Assembly: GCF_015245355.1 (NCBI RefSeq)
Contig: NZ_CP063311.1
Span: 2,840,345 to 2,904,344 of the forward strand
DNA length: 64,000 nt
Source of the DNA: Anabaenopsis elenkinii CCIBt3563
GTDB lineage: Bacteria > Cyanobacteriota > Cyanobacteriia > Cyanobacteriales > Nostocaceae
Direction of reading: 5' to 3'
The position numbers and the translations under genes are program-made. Positions 33,753 to 42,451 of the stretch are shown here, piece by piece (positions within the stretch are counted from its first letter, which is position 1; the number at the start of each line of letters is the position of its first letter). The notes below the pieces were generated by a model. The model ran no database searches and was not told where the DNA came from. It saw nothing but the letters and a program-made list of their open reading frames with translations.

Positions 33753-35275
33753 CTAGCCCCTAAATTCTATTTATGGGGGCTAGACGTTGGCGATTTTAAT
33801 CGCTGTTAAGTTTCTTTTTGATTTTGAATGTACATTTTAACTATCTCTAATGGCGCATACCCAACAGTGGAAACAAAAAGCGATCGCGTTCACGAGAACT
33901 GGTCTTCTATATTTAGGACAGAAAAATAACATGATATTTACACGAATAAACAACATTCTTGTTTGATTTGAATTTTTGCATGGAACCCTGTTGACTTATG
34001 CAGCTACAGGCTATAATTATTTTAAGCAAAGATAAATATCAAGGAGGTGATTTAAGAGTGTTGGTAATGGAGTACAAAGCAGTTGTCAAAAAAGCGCAGT
34101 CAAAAGCCATAGATGAAGCTGTTCGCACGAGTCAGTTTGTTAGAAACAAGGTGCTTAGATACTGGATAGATAATCGCGGTATTGGCAAAAAAGAATTGTA
34201 CAAATACAACACTCAATTACGAGCAGAATATGAATTTGTGAGAGATTTGAGCAGTCACGCTTGTCAAGCGTCTGTTGAGAATGTAGAACGTGCTATCAAT
34301 AGATTTTTCGCTAACTGCAAGGCTAAAAAACCCGGAAACAAAGGGTATCCAAGATTTAAAAAGCATAATCGCTCTGTTGAATATAAACAACAATCTTGGA
34401 AGCTTCACCCCACAAAACGTCGTATTACCTTTACTGATAAAAAAGGTATTGGTGAACTCAAATTGTTGGGTAAGTGGGATATCCACACTTATCCTGTAGA
34501 GCTAATTAAGAGAGTTAGGATTGTTCGCCGTGCGGATGGATATTATGTTCAGTTCTGTGTGAAAGCAGATAATAAACAGGAAGCTCCATTAACTACATCT
34601 GAAATTGGTATCGATGTAGGGTTAGAGTATTTCTACTCTGATAGCAATGGCAATCATCAAGAAAACCCTAGATATTTACGTAAAGCTGAAAAAGATATCA
34701 AGCGAGTTCAGCGCAGTATTTACAAGAAAAAGAAAGGGTCATCTGGTAGAAAGAAAGCCAGTGGTGTTTATGCTCGCAAACATTTAAAAGTAACTCGACA
34801 AAGGAATGAACACGCCAAACGATTGGCGCGTAACTTATGCCTAGCTAACGCTAAGGTGGTCTTGGAAGATTTAAATGTTAGTGGGTTGGTGAGAAACCAC
34901 AAGCTTGCTAAGAGTATTTCTGATGCGTCTTGGTACAACTTTCGCCAGTGGCTCGAATACTTTGGAGAGAAATTTGGACGGGAAATAATCGCTGTTCCGC
35001 CTCATTTCACTAGCCAAGAATGCAGTAATTGTGGTGCAATAGTTTACAAATCACTTAGCACTAGAACTCATTCTTGCTTGCATTGTGGTCACATAGAACA
35101 ACGTGATGTGAATGCAGCCAAAGTAATTTTAAGTCGTGCAAACGCTAGGGGTGGGCAACCCCAAAGTAACGCCAGTCGAGATGTTCCCTCTACTTCTGTT
35201 GGTCGTAAGACCTCTAAAGGCAAGGAACGTCAGTGACGCACCGAATCCCCTGCCTTCAGGCATGGGGAGTGTCAA
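33753..35275 (+). mobile_element. IS605-type tnpB element (no tnpA)
   Basis: Right end is well defined: GAATCCCCTGCCTTCAGGC hairpin followed by ATGGGGAGTGTCAA ending at 35275, where the DUF4351 frame resumes. The left boundary is tentatively the hairpin CTAGCCCC..GGGGGCTAG at 33753-33784. A tyrosine TnpA gene is absent. Confidence 0.65.
34058..35236 (+). CDS. tnpB: TnpB RNA-guided endonuclease (canonical)
   Basis: About 392 residues from GTG 34058, chosen for the strong AAGGAGG site ten bases upstream; ATG 34067 is also possible. RuvC-I Asp in IGIDVGLEYFY, RuvC-II Glu in VVLEDLNVSGL, zinc finger CSNCG..CLHCG, and RuvC-III Asp in QRDVNAAKVILSRA are all present. The C-terminus after the RuvC domain (ANARGGQPQSN onwards) overlaps the putative guide-RNA region. 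The gene disrupts the DUF2887-DUF4351 reading frame. Confidence 0.9.
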   Translation: MLVMEYKAVVKKAQSKAIDEAVRTSQFVRNKVLRYWIDNRGIGKKELYKYNTQLRAEYEFVRDLSSHACQASVENVERAINRFFANCKAKKPGNKGYPRFKKHNRSVEYKQQSWKLHPTKRRITFTDKKGIGELKLLGKWDIHTYPVELIKRVRIVRRADGYYVQFCVKADNKQEAPLTTSEIGIDVGLEYFYSDSNGNHQENPRYLRKAEKDIKRVQRSIYKKKKGSSGRKKASGVYARKHLKVTRQRNEHAKRLARNLCLANAKVVLEDLNVSGLVRNHKLAKSISDASWYNFRQWLEYFGEKFGREIIAVPPHFTSQECSNCGAIVYKSLSTRTHSCLHCGHIEQRDVNAAKVILSRANARGGQPQSNASRDVPSTSVGRKTSKGKERQ

Positions 35276-35367
35276 CTGAATCAACTGGAGTCCCTAGGGG
35301 AAGCCCTCCTAGATTTTACTACCATGGCTGACCTAGAAGCTTGGTTAAATGGTACACATCAGGAAAA

Positions 35368-35731
35368 TTGACTTCTCCCCTGGATAGAATCACAGGGGAT
35401 TCTAAACTGATGTTGCTACGCGGTCTGAAGACACGCTACGCAAAGTTTACGATATTATTGATTTAAAAATTTGAATAAATAATATCGTTGTGGCACAGTC
35501 AAAATGCCCTACCCACCTCGGCTAAAAATAAATCTAGCTGTGTGGCTACTTAAGGAAAACATCTTTTGGGTTTTTCACCATATTTGTGGATGCTTTTTTA
35601 TCCTAACTAATCAGAAATGCCCTGTCAATAAGTTTTTTGTAGTCAGGATACGACCGGGTAAATCCTGTTGAGTCGCTTTTCATCCCCTCGCTAAAGCGCA
35701 GGGGTTCTCACGCTCCCACTATATTTTGATA
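35368..35731 (-). mobile_element. non-autonomous tnpB-derived IS element, second copy
   Basis: Reverse complement of 8559-8922, differing at only a handful of positions over 360 bp. On this strand it reads from right end TTGACTTCTCCCC to left end CCCACTATATTTTGATA. It overlaps the stop of the DUF4351 remnant. Contains the tnpB 3' tail but no usable open frame. Confidence 0.75.
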
Positions 35732-35818
35732 GATACCACAAATTACTGGAGTTTGTAGGATGTTTCAGTAACTTAAAATAGAAATAGCTCAAGCACGCCG
35801 GATGAGGAAGCAAGTAAA

Positions 35819-36307
35819 ATGGAAGCCAAATTACCACAGGTGTCCCCCAGCCTATATGATACTGATTACCATCTCTGGGTGCTGGAGACTGTTAAACAAC
35901 TGCACAATCGTGACTTTAACTCCGTTGACTGGGATAACTTAATTGATGAGGTATGGGATTTGAGTCGGCGGGAGAAAAAGAAACTCAAGAGTCTGTTAAG
36001 AAATTTATGGGAGCATTTACTTAAATTAACCTATTGGCAATCTGAAGTCGAGAGAAATCGTTTTCATTGGCAAGGGGAAATCCGTAATTTTCGCAAGCAA
36101 ATTAAAGATGAGTTAGAAGATAGCCCCAGTTTAAAAAGTTATCTCCATGAAATTCTGTGGGAATGTTATCAAGATGCTACAGAAATAGTCAGTGATAAGT
36201 CACAAGTACCTTTAAGTAGCTTTGCCAAAGCACCTATCGCCACACTAGAACAGGTTTTAGATGAAACCTGGTTACCCGAAACACTCAATATAAATACACA
36301 AATCTAA
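35819..36307 (+). CDS. DUF29 family protein
   Basis: 162 residues. LYDTDYHLWVLETVKQLHNR, DWDNLIDEVWDLSRREKKKLKSLLRNLWEHLLKLTYW and LKSYLHEILWECYQDATEIVSD match DUF29. About 75 percent similar by eye to 26372-26821; the C-terminus is longer (DETWLPETLN, as in the DUF29 at 44158). Unknown function. Confidence 0.88.
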   Translation: MEAKLPQVSPSLYDTDYHLWVLETVKQLHNRDFNSVDWDNLIDEVWDLSRREKKKLKSLLRNLWEHLLKLTYWQSEVERNRFHWQGEIRNFRKQIKDELEDSPSLKSYLHEILWECYQDATEIVSDKSQVPLSSFAKAPIATLEQVLDETWLPETLNINTQI

Positions 36308-36324
36308 ATATCCAATTATCGAAA

Positions 36325-36456
36325 TATAGCAGGGGGCAGGGGGCAGGGAGCAGGGAGCAGGGAGCAGGGGGCAGGGGGCAGGGCGTAGCCTTGAAACGGT
36401 TGAATTTCAATGGTTTTATCTTCTACTTATGTCCTAACCACCTTGGCGGTTGCTAT
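36325..36456 (-). repeat. repeat family 2, longest heptamer array
   Basis: ATAGC, then about eight GGGGGCA/GGGAGCA heptamers, then GTAGCCTTGAAACGG to CACCTTGGCGGTTGCTATA. The array is longer than in the other three copies. Confidence 0.78.
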
Positions 36457-36547
36457 ATATGGTTTGCATAACCTAGGAAGAAAAGACATTTACCCAGCCA
36501 CAGTTACAATGTTTCAACTATCCTCCTGTTTAGGAGGTGAGTAAAGA

Positions 36548-37921
36548 TTGTACAGAACAATTCCAATCAGAGCTAAATTCACTGATGAAGAAAAAGCTTT
36601 TTGGGTTGACCAATGCCAACACTCGAATAGCTTAATAAATTGTGCGATTTACTATACTCGTCAAAGTCATTACGCACGACTGGAAAGCATGGATAATGCT
36701 TTGACAACTTATTGGTCTGGCGACGAATTGCGTAGTGGATGGAAAACTTATTATTGCCAAACAACTTACCCGGAATTAGATAAAACTCTTAAAGATAATC
36801 CCCATTACAAAGGTTTAGCCGCACAAGCAGCACAACAAACCTTAAAACTAGTTGGTGAAGCAATAACCAGTTACAACCGATTGGTTAAAGCTTATTACAA
36901 CGGGGAGCTTGATAGACCCTCATTACCTAAGTATCGTAAAAAAGGAGGATTAGCCGCAGTAACATTCCCAAGGCAAGCACTTACTTTTAAAGATGGTTAT
37001 TTCAAGCCATCAATAAGCAAAGAAACCAAACCAGAATTAATCACAGATATCAAGCTAACCTTGCCTGATTTTATTGATTCCGATTGGGTAAAGGAAGTAA
37101 CAGTTCGTCCTTATTATGGTCTTTTCTGGATTGACTGGGTAATTGATGATGGTAAGCAACCAATTGAAAACAAACCACATCTTGATTACTCCCAAGCATG
37201 GGGATTTGACCACGGAGGGACTAATTGGTTAACAGGTGTTTCTACTCTTGGCAAAAGTTTAATCATTGATGGTAAGAAACTCAAATCAATGAATCAAGGT
37301 TATTGCCGTTTAGTTGCTAAATATAAGCAAGGTAAGTCTGATTTTTATTGGGATGCTAACCTTGACCGCATTCAACGCAAACGCAATAACCAGATGCGAG
37401 ATGCCATTAACAAAGCAGCTAGATTCATTGTTAACAAATGCCTGAATGACCAGATAGGAAATATAGTTATTGGATGGAATCAAGGACAAAAAGTTAATGC
37501 TAATTTAGGTAAGGCAAACAATCAAAACTTTGTCCCCATCCCCACAGGGAGATTGATTCAAAGATTAAAGGAATTGGCTAATGAATATGGAATTGTTGTG
37601 ACATTAACGGAAGAGGCGTATACATCAAAAGCGTCTTACCTGGATGACGATAGCCTCTACAAGCATGGTGAAAAACCCGCAGGATGGAAACCGTCAGGTA
37701 AAAGGGTAAAACGTGGATTATACCAATCTGCCAAAGGATTATTAACCTCCGCAGATGCTCAAGCTGCAGCAAATATTTTAAGAAAAGTAACCACACAGCT
37801 AGGTTTATGTTTAGCCGAGGTGGGTAGGGCATCTTTGACTGTGCCACAACGATATGACTTGTTTATTAGGTTAAATAAATCATATCGTAAACGTTGCGTA
37901 GCGTGTCTTCAGACCGCGTAG
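36548..37921 (+). CDS. TnpB-family protein with non-canonical RuvC site
   Basis: 457 residues. RuvC-I Asp is present (AWGFDHGGTNWLTGVS), but the segment that should be IVVEDLN reads IVIGWNQGQKVN, so the usual RuvC-II Glu is absent. The zinc finger has no Cys pairs; its place is taken by TEEAYTSKASYLDDDSL (Glu-Glu at about 354-355) and KRVKRGLYQSAKGLLTSADAQAAANIL (RuvC-III Asp). TTG 36548 with AGGAGG ten bases upstream is the start. Its sister is at 57029. TnpB clades with relocated catalytic residues are known, so activity is possible but unproven. The last 45 codons overlap the element's conserved 3' RNA region. Confidence 0.82.
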   Translation: MYRTIPIRAKFTDEEKAFWVDQCQHSNSLINCAIYYTRQSHYARLESMDNALTTYWSGDELRSGWKTYYCQTTYPELDKTLKDNPHYKGLAAQAAQQTLKLVGEAITSYNRLVKAYYNGELDRPSLPKYRKKGGLAAVTFPRQALTFKDGYFKPSISKETKPELITDIKLTLPDFIDSDWVKEVTVRPYYGLFWIDWVIDDGKQPIENKPHLDYSQAWGFDHGGTNWLTGVSTLGKSLIIDGKKLKSMNQGYCRLVAKYKQGKSDFYWDANLDRIQRKRNNQMRDAINKAARFIVNKCLNDQIGNIVIGWNQGQKVNANLGKANNQNFVPIPTGRLIQRLKELANEYGIVVTLTEEAYTSKASYLDDDSLYKHGEKPAGWKPSGKRVKRGLYQSAKGLLTSADAQAAANILRKVTTQLGLCLAEVGRASLTVPQRYDLFIRLNKSYRKRCVACLQTA

Positions 37922-37968
37922 CAACATCAGTTTAGAATCCCTTGTGTTTCAACCAAGGGAGAAGTCAA
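37785..37968 (+). ncRNA. putative omega-RNA / right end of tnpB element
   Basis: The 3' 180 bases of the tnpB gene plus flank are conserved in both coding-deleted derivatives (8740-8922 and the reverse of 35368-35550), although there they code for nothing. This argues for selection on the RNA or the DNA end rather than on protein. It ends in the hairpin GAATCCCTTG..CAAGGGAGAAGTCAA. In TnpB systems the guide RNA comes from this position. Confidence 0.4.
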
Positions 37969-38130
37969 CCCAGCAAATAGAAGTAATTTTACCAGAAGTC
38001 CAAAGGGCGATCGCCTCATTTAACCAGTGGCTAGGATCTCAGGTAAAGGTCAGATAAACAGATATCTGGGGAAAATTGTCTCAGATGAAAAATTTGCCTC
38101 TAACATAGGCATATAGCTGAAATCTTATCC
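37969..38130. other. short intergenic with possible gene tail
   Basis: Right after the tnpB right end an open frame reads QQIEVILPEVQRAIASFNQW then stops near 38056. It could be the tail of a gene cut by the tnpB insertion, but I do not recognise it. Confidence 0.25.
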
Positions 38131-38733
38131 ATGGATATGCTCAAACCTCTGCGCCTATTGACCCTAGCTGGTTGCTTGGGAATGTTCACTATAGCCACCG
38201 GTATCCCCCTGCGTCTAGCCATAGCACTTCAACAAAATCCCCACCCCCAAGCTATCTTGATGCTTAGTGGGGACAGCAGCAGAGCCAAATTTACCCGAGA
38301 AATGGCTCAAGAATTCCCTGACCTTCCCATCTGGGTTTCCGTGGGCGACCCGGAAATCCGCCGCATCTTAGGTGACCTTCACCGCCAAAAGCTACAGGGA
38401 GGCGATCGCATCCAGTATGACAACAGGGCTACAGATACAGTTACTAATTTTACAACAATGGTTGCACCTTTGCAACAAAATAATATTCGCCACGTCTATC
38501 TCGTCACCTCAGACTACCATATGCGCCGCTCCCAGGCGATCGCCACTATTGTCTTTGGTAGTCAGGGAATCGCCTTTACTCCCGTCCCCGTCCCCTCCCA
38601 AAAATATCGGCGAGAAGCTCGACCCCGTATTGCTAGGGACATAGGGCGCTCAGTTCTGTGGTTAGTTACCGGACGCACCGGAGCCAGTTACAATCCCCGC
38701 TTGCAATCGGCGACAGGGAATAGCAGATCATAA
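38131..38733 (+). CDS. YdcF/DUF218 family protein
   Basis: 200 residues. An N-terminal hydrophobic segment (LLTLAGCLGMFTIATGIPLRLA) is followed by the DUF218 fold: AILMLSGDSSRAKFTREMA, YDNRATDTVTNF and HVYLVTSDYHMRRSQAIATIV. The last is the family hallmark (TS-x-YHMRR). Members (SanA, YdcF) are linked to envelope integrity and polysaccharide metabolism but lack a defined reaction. Probably membrane anchored. Confidence 0.85.
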   Translation: MDMLKPLRLLTLAGCLGMFTIATGIPLRLAIALQQNPHPQAILMLSGDSSRAKFTREMAQEFPDLPIWVSVGDPEIRRILGDLHRQKLQGGDRIQYDNRATDTVTNFTTMVAPLQQNNIRHVYLVTSDYHMRRSQAIATIVFGSQGIAFTPVPVPSQKYRREARPRIARDIGRSVLWLVTGRTGASYNPRLQSATGNSRS

Positions 38734-38766
38734 GTTTGTAAATTTACTAAGCAATATACGCCAAAT

Positions 38767-38812
38767 ATCCCCGACTCCTGGTAATGTACAATTGTTACGA
38801 GAATTCGGGGAT
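38767..38812. terminator. hairpin after ydcF-like gene
   Basis: ATCCCCGACTCCTGG..GAGAATTCGGGGAT, a shorter and less perfect relative of the hairpins at 29664 and 31922. Positioned 34 bp after the stop codon. Confidence 0.4.
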
Positions 38813-38829
38813 TTCATTATTAATGCTTA

Positions 38830-39204
38830 AAGGATGTTTGATAAGTCATGATTAGTGTATCAACTATTGTTTCACCCCACCCTCTCCTTGCAAGGGTAGG
38901 TTTTTAATATGATCTGTGAAGGCAAGACTAGGAAGACAAGGAAGGAAAGTGGACAAGGAAGATTTTATACGGACAATGGTCTTTTAAGGGACTATTTTTC
39001 TTACTAAAAATACAGACTTTGTACTGTTTTTCTCCCTTGTCACCTTGTCCACCTTGTCCACCTTGTCTTGTCCTTGTAAGGGGAGGGGACTGGATTTTAT
39101 TGTTTCGGAGTGTCCCCCATTCCCTGCTCCGGTGTTCCGGTGTTCCGGTGTTCCGGTGTTCCCTAATATAAAAATTACCTGTTTAATACTTTCCAAACAT
39201 CCTC
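38830..39204. mobile_element. MITE family 1, long variant
   Basis: 375 bp, ends AAGGATGTTTGATAAGT and TACTTTCCAAACATCCTC, with TTA on both sides (38827-38829 and 39205-39207). It shares the internal GACAAGGAAGGAAAGTGGAC / CCTTGTCCACCTTGTCC arms with the copy at 28133. The interior includes four CCGGTGTT octamers. Confidence 0.88.
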
Positions 39205-39368
39205 TTAAAGCCTTTCCTCTGTCTGATCAAGTACACACCAATTTATTCTGTGTGTTCAGTGTGTTTCCTAAAACAGAAAAACTGTGTACCTCACGACCAT
39301 GGGAAATGCCATAGTTGGTAACAGATTTAATTTTAAAACTGTTTGATCACACTTCCACATACATAATT

Positions 39369-41345
39369 ATGCGAATAACATATTTTCTGCTTAGTGTTTT
39401 GAAAAAAACTGTTTTTATCAAAAATATTGCCCATTTTCTCAAGACTTCCTCAAGAACAAAAAAGCATCTGATTCTGTATTTCACTGACTCTCTACTATTT
39501 TTATTGGCAATTTATATTGCATTTTCCATAGATTCCCAGAGTTTATTTCCTTTAGAACTGCTGGAGAAATATCTCCCTTATATTGTTCTGCTGATTCCCG
39601 GAAAAATCCTGTTATTTTCCCTACTGGGAATGTACAAAAATGTACTGAAATACAGTGAGTTTGCCTTTTTATACACAGCATTCAAATCAGTTATTCTGGG
39701 ACAAGGAGGATTGATCATCCTAGATTTGATTTTCCGGGTCAATTTCCTACCCATCTCTGTTCAGATATTAGATACTCTAATCACACTAATTTTAATAGTC
39801 AAAGTCAGACTCATAGCCCGATGGCTGTTATATGGTTTAAGTTCCCCCCTGAGATTAAAACCCCAATCTCTACTCAATGGCAATGTAGCAGATGGCAAGG
39901 GATACCTGGAACCAGTAATTATCTATGGAGCCGGACAAGCTGGATTTCAACTATCCCAAGCACTTGCTCAGGATAACAACTTTCAGATTATAGCCTTTGT
40001 GGACGACAATTCACAACTATGGAAACATGCGATTAATGGCATTCAGGTTTATAGCCCTGAGAAATTGGAATATCTAATTAACAAGTACCAGGTACAGCTT
40101 GTACTCCTAGCAATTCCATCAGCAACGCCCAAAAGAAAGCAAGAAATTGTTGCGGAACTTAAAGCTCTAGATATACAAGTCAAAACAGTACCCACCCTAG
40201 CAGAAATTATATCTGGTAAAATCTCCATTGCTCAAGTCCGGAAAATCAATATAGGGGATATTTTAGGACGTGAGGAAGTTCTACCAGATCCCAAGTTACT
40301 GCAAGTCAATATCACAAATAAATCTGTTTTAGTCACGGGTGCGGGTGGTTCTATTGGCTCAGAACTCTGTCGTCAAATTGCTCAACAACAACCCCGCCAC
40401 CTAGTTCTATATGAATTAAATGAATTTGCACTATATAGCATTGAGATAGAGTTACGAGAAGCCTACCCTAATTTGTCTTGTTCTGCTTGTTTAGGCTCAG
40501 TAACTGATGCAGAACGTCTCAAACAGGTAATTACAGAATATGATGTCGCAACTGTATATCATGCTGCGGCTTACAAGCACGTTCCTTTAGTGGAAATGAA
40601 CCCAGCCCAAGGGGTGATTAACAACATTTACGGTACACTAGTAGCTACTCGCATCGCCAATGAGTGTAAAGTTGAGACTTTTGTATTGATTTCTACCGAT
40701 AAGGCTGTACGTCCCACCAGTGTGATGGGAACAACCAAACGAGTGGCTGAGTTGATTTTGCAAGCTTTATCAAAACATCCCGACACCTACACTCGTTTGA
40801 TTATGGTGCGGTTTGGTAATGTGTTAAATAGTACTGGGTCAGTAGTACCCCGATTTCAACAACAAATTTTGCAGCGACAACCCATTACTATTACCCATCC
40901 CGAAATTACTCGCTATTTTATGTCCATTCCCGAAGCTGCTCGCCTGGTAATTCAAGCGGGTGCTCTGGGGGAGGGGGGGGAGGTTTTCCTCTTGGATATG
41001 GGGGAACCGGTGAAAATTTACGATCTGGCGGTGCAAATGGTGGAACTGAGTGGTCTAGTTTTAGGGAAGGATATTGAGATTAAGATCACAGGTTTACGTC
41101 CAGGGGAGAAGCTCTATGAAGAGCTGTTGATTCAAGAAGATAATGTTAAAAAAACTATACACCCGAAAATTTATGCTGCCCAGGAAGCAATGATACCTTG
41201 GACAAAGCTAGAGCCATATCTGCATCAGCTATTTTTAGCCGCCCAAGAAGAAGACAGAGATACTCTCTTATCGTTGCTGAAAGTGGTGGTTCCTGAATAT
41301 TGCCCTCCACAGTTATCATCGCAAGTGATGAGTAAATCTGCGTAG
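39369..41345 (+). CDS. membrane NDP-sugar 4,6-dehydratase (CapD/WbpM/PglF-like)
   Basis: About 658 residues from ATG 39369; TTG 39315 gives 676. Four N-terminal membrane helices (HLILYFTDSLLFLLAIYIAF onward), a first Rossmann domain (VIIYGAGQAGFQLSQAL), then the catalytic SDR domain with SVLVTGAGGSIGSELCRQI and STDKAVRPTSVMGTTKR, the Ser/Met/Lys active-site pattern of the WbpM group rather than Tyr-x3-Lys. The reaction is NAD-dependent dehydration of UDP-GlcNAc to a 4-keto-6-deoxy sugar, the entry to diamino-trideoxy or fucosamine sugars. Confidence 0.9.
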   Translation: MRITYFLLSVLKKTVFIKNIAHFLKTSSRTKKHLILYFTDSLLFLLAIYIAFSIDSQSLFPLELLEKYLPYIVLLIPGKILLFSLLGMYKNVLKYSEFAFLYTAFKSVILGQGGLIILDLIFRVNFLPISVQILDTLITLILIVKVRLIARWLLYGLSSPLRLKPQSLLNGNVADGKGYLEPVIIYGAGQAGFQLSQALAQDNNFQIIAFVDDNSQLWKHAINGIQVYSPEKLEYLINKYQVQLVLLAIPSATPKRKQEIVAELKALDIQVKTVPTLAEIISGKISIAQVRKINIGDILGREEVLPDPKLLQVNITNKSVLVTGAGGSIGSELCRQIAQQQPRHLVLYELNEFALYSIEIELREAYPNLSCSACLGSVTDAERLKQVITEYDVATVYHAAAYKHVPLVEMNPAQGVINNIYGTLVATRIANECKVETFVLISTDKAVRPTSVMGTTKRVAELILQALSKHPDTYTRLIMVRFGNVLNSTGSVVPRFQQQILQRQPITITHPEITRYFMSIPEAARLVIQAGALGEGGEVFLLDMGEPVKIYDLAVQMVELSGLVLGKDIEIKITGLRPGEKLYEELLIQEDNVKKTIHPKIYAAQEAMIPWTKLEPYLHQLFLAAQEEDRDTLLSLLKVVVPEYCPPQLSSQVMSKSA

Positions 41346-41439
41346 GTTTCTACATGGTTTGATAGGTAAGGGGGCGATAGATTAATTTAATACTACTGTT
41401 GAGGGAGCATCGCCCCTTGGTTCACAAAAAAATGGGGGG

Positions 41440-41919
41440 TTAGGTGCCGGTTAGCTCTTTCTGGTCTTGTCCTGGTAAGCTAATGGTAACTACTCTTCTC
41501 TTTTCTTCTTCGGCTTTAGGCATGGTGAGACATAAAACACCATTTCTAAAATCTGCTTGTACTTTATCGTTCTGAATGCGAGATGGTAGGGGTATTATTC
41601 TTTGAAATTTGCCATAACGAAATTCTGAACGACGCATCCCTGTTTTTTCTTCTTTGATTTCAGATTTACGCTCACCGGTGACGGAAACTGTATCTGCTGC
41701 GACTTTAACATCTAAGTCCTGGGGTGAAATACCGGGAATTTCCATCCGCAGGGTGACTTGCTCCGGGGTTTCGTCAATTTCTGCTGGGGGTACAAATGTT
41801 AAGCGATCGCTCAAGATATCCCCAGTTTCACCAGGTCCAGCAATTTGATCAAGGAGACGATTCATCTGTCTTTGCATGGTTTCTATTTCTCTAAAAGGTT
41901 CCCAGCGACTTAATACCAT
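41440..41919 (-). CDS. Hsp20/alpha-crystallin small heat-shock protein
   Basis: About 159 residues from ATG 41919 with a GGAG site seven bases upstream (an upstream TTG at 41934 is in frame). N-terminus VLSRWEPFREIETMQRQMNRLL is typical of cyanobacterial Hsp17. The alpha-crystallin domain includes EQVTLRMEIPGISPQDLDVKV, ERKSE and the conserved FRNGVLCLTMPKAEE. ATP-independent holdase, often heat induced. Single gene, convergent with the capD-like gene. Confidence 0.93.
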   Translation of the reverse strand: MVLSRWEPFREIETMQRQMNRLLDQIAGPGETGDILSDRLTFVPPAEIDETPEQVTLRMEIPGISPQDLDVKVAADTVSVTGERKSEIKEEKTGMRRSEFRYGKFQRIIPLPSRIQNDKVQADFRNGVLCLTMPKAEEEKRRVVTISLPGQDQKELTGT

Positions 41920-42084
41920 AATTTTTAGCTCCAAATTACATGAGTGAGTGAGTCACACAGACTGATTGGGGATGTGAGCGCGGGGTAAAAAACAGTTTTC
42001 TAAAGACCAGAGGGAAAAGTTTCGGGTGCGTCTCCCATTCCCCAGGTAGGAACGCAGTCTAGAGGTTGAACCCCCTTGGTATCA

Positions 42085-42291
42085 TCAAGCTGTAAATCCC
42101 TGTTCTTGAATGAGTCCCTTGGTAATTTCTGCCCGTTGCTGGTAAGATTCATGGTTACCGTGGGAGGCTTCCCCAATTAAGACCAAACGCGCATTACCGG
42201 TTGAGGGGTGAGCGTACTGACGCACCCCATCGACTATGTTGGTGATAGTTGCATCAAGCATAGGAATTAATCGTGGGAAATTCTGGCTCAC
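42085..42291 (-). pseudogene. erythromycin esterase-like protein, N-terminal fragment
   Basis: The frame contains [21 protein letters not shown] then [23 protein letters not shown], the start of the erythromycin esterase/succinoglycan biosynthesis-like family with its GE-(A/S)-(S/T)-HG motif. It ends after 68 residues whereas the family has about 400, so the rest has been lost. Confidence 0.7.
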
Positions 42292-42451
42292 CGCGCGGTA
42301 TAGGGTTTTACACCTGGTAGGTTTAGGCTGTAACTAAGTTCAGCTTAAATGTCTTGACTGCTAATTCCATCTGGCTCAGGTTGGATGATACTAGATATAT
42401 GCTTCTTCCTCAGGGACGAGCTAGTTAGGAATCAGGTGCAAAATCACATCC

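Larger units (their letters stand above)
33244..35371 (+). pseudogene. Rpn/DUF2887-DUF4351 family nuclease-like gene, broken by two insertions
   Basis: Three pieces can be read in order. 33244-33438 encodes KTDKLFYRIFLTQPGILAEL and LPIVFLEAQ (DUF2887 start). 33553-33763 encodes AIPYGDLEKKVQRLYLKDLL and NLGILQLIVLPQNRVGEAAQKLL. 35276-35371 encodes LNQLESLGEALLDFTTMADL-EAWL, the DUF4351 C-terminus, to a TGA. Between the first two lies a family 2 repeat, and between the last two a TnpB element. Part of the middle is also missing. The family groups PD-(D/E)XK recombination-promoting nucleases. Confidence 0.78.

Noticed and set aside
34217..34499. overlapping open frames on both strands inside the 34058 tnpB gene
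   Set aside because: Frame shadows of a clear TnpB coding sequence.
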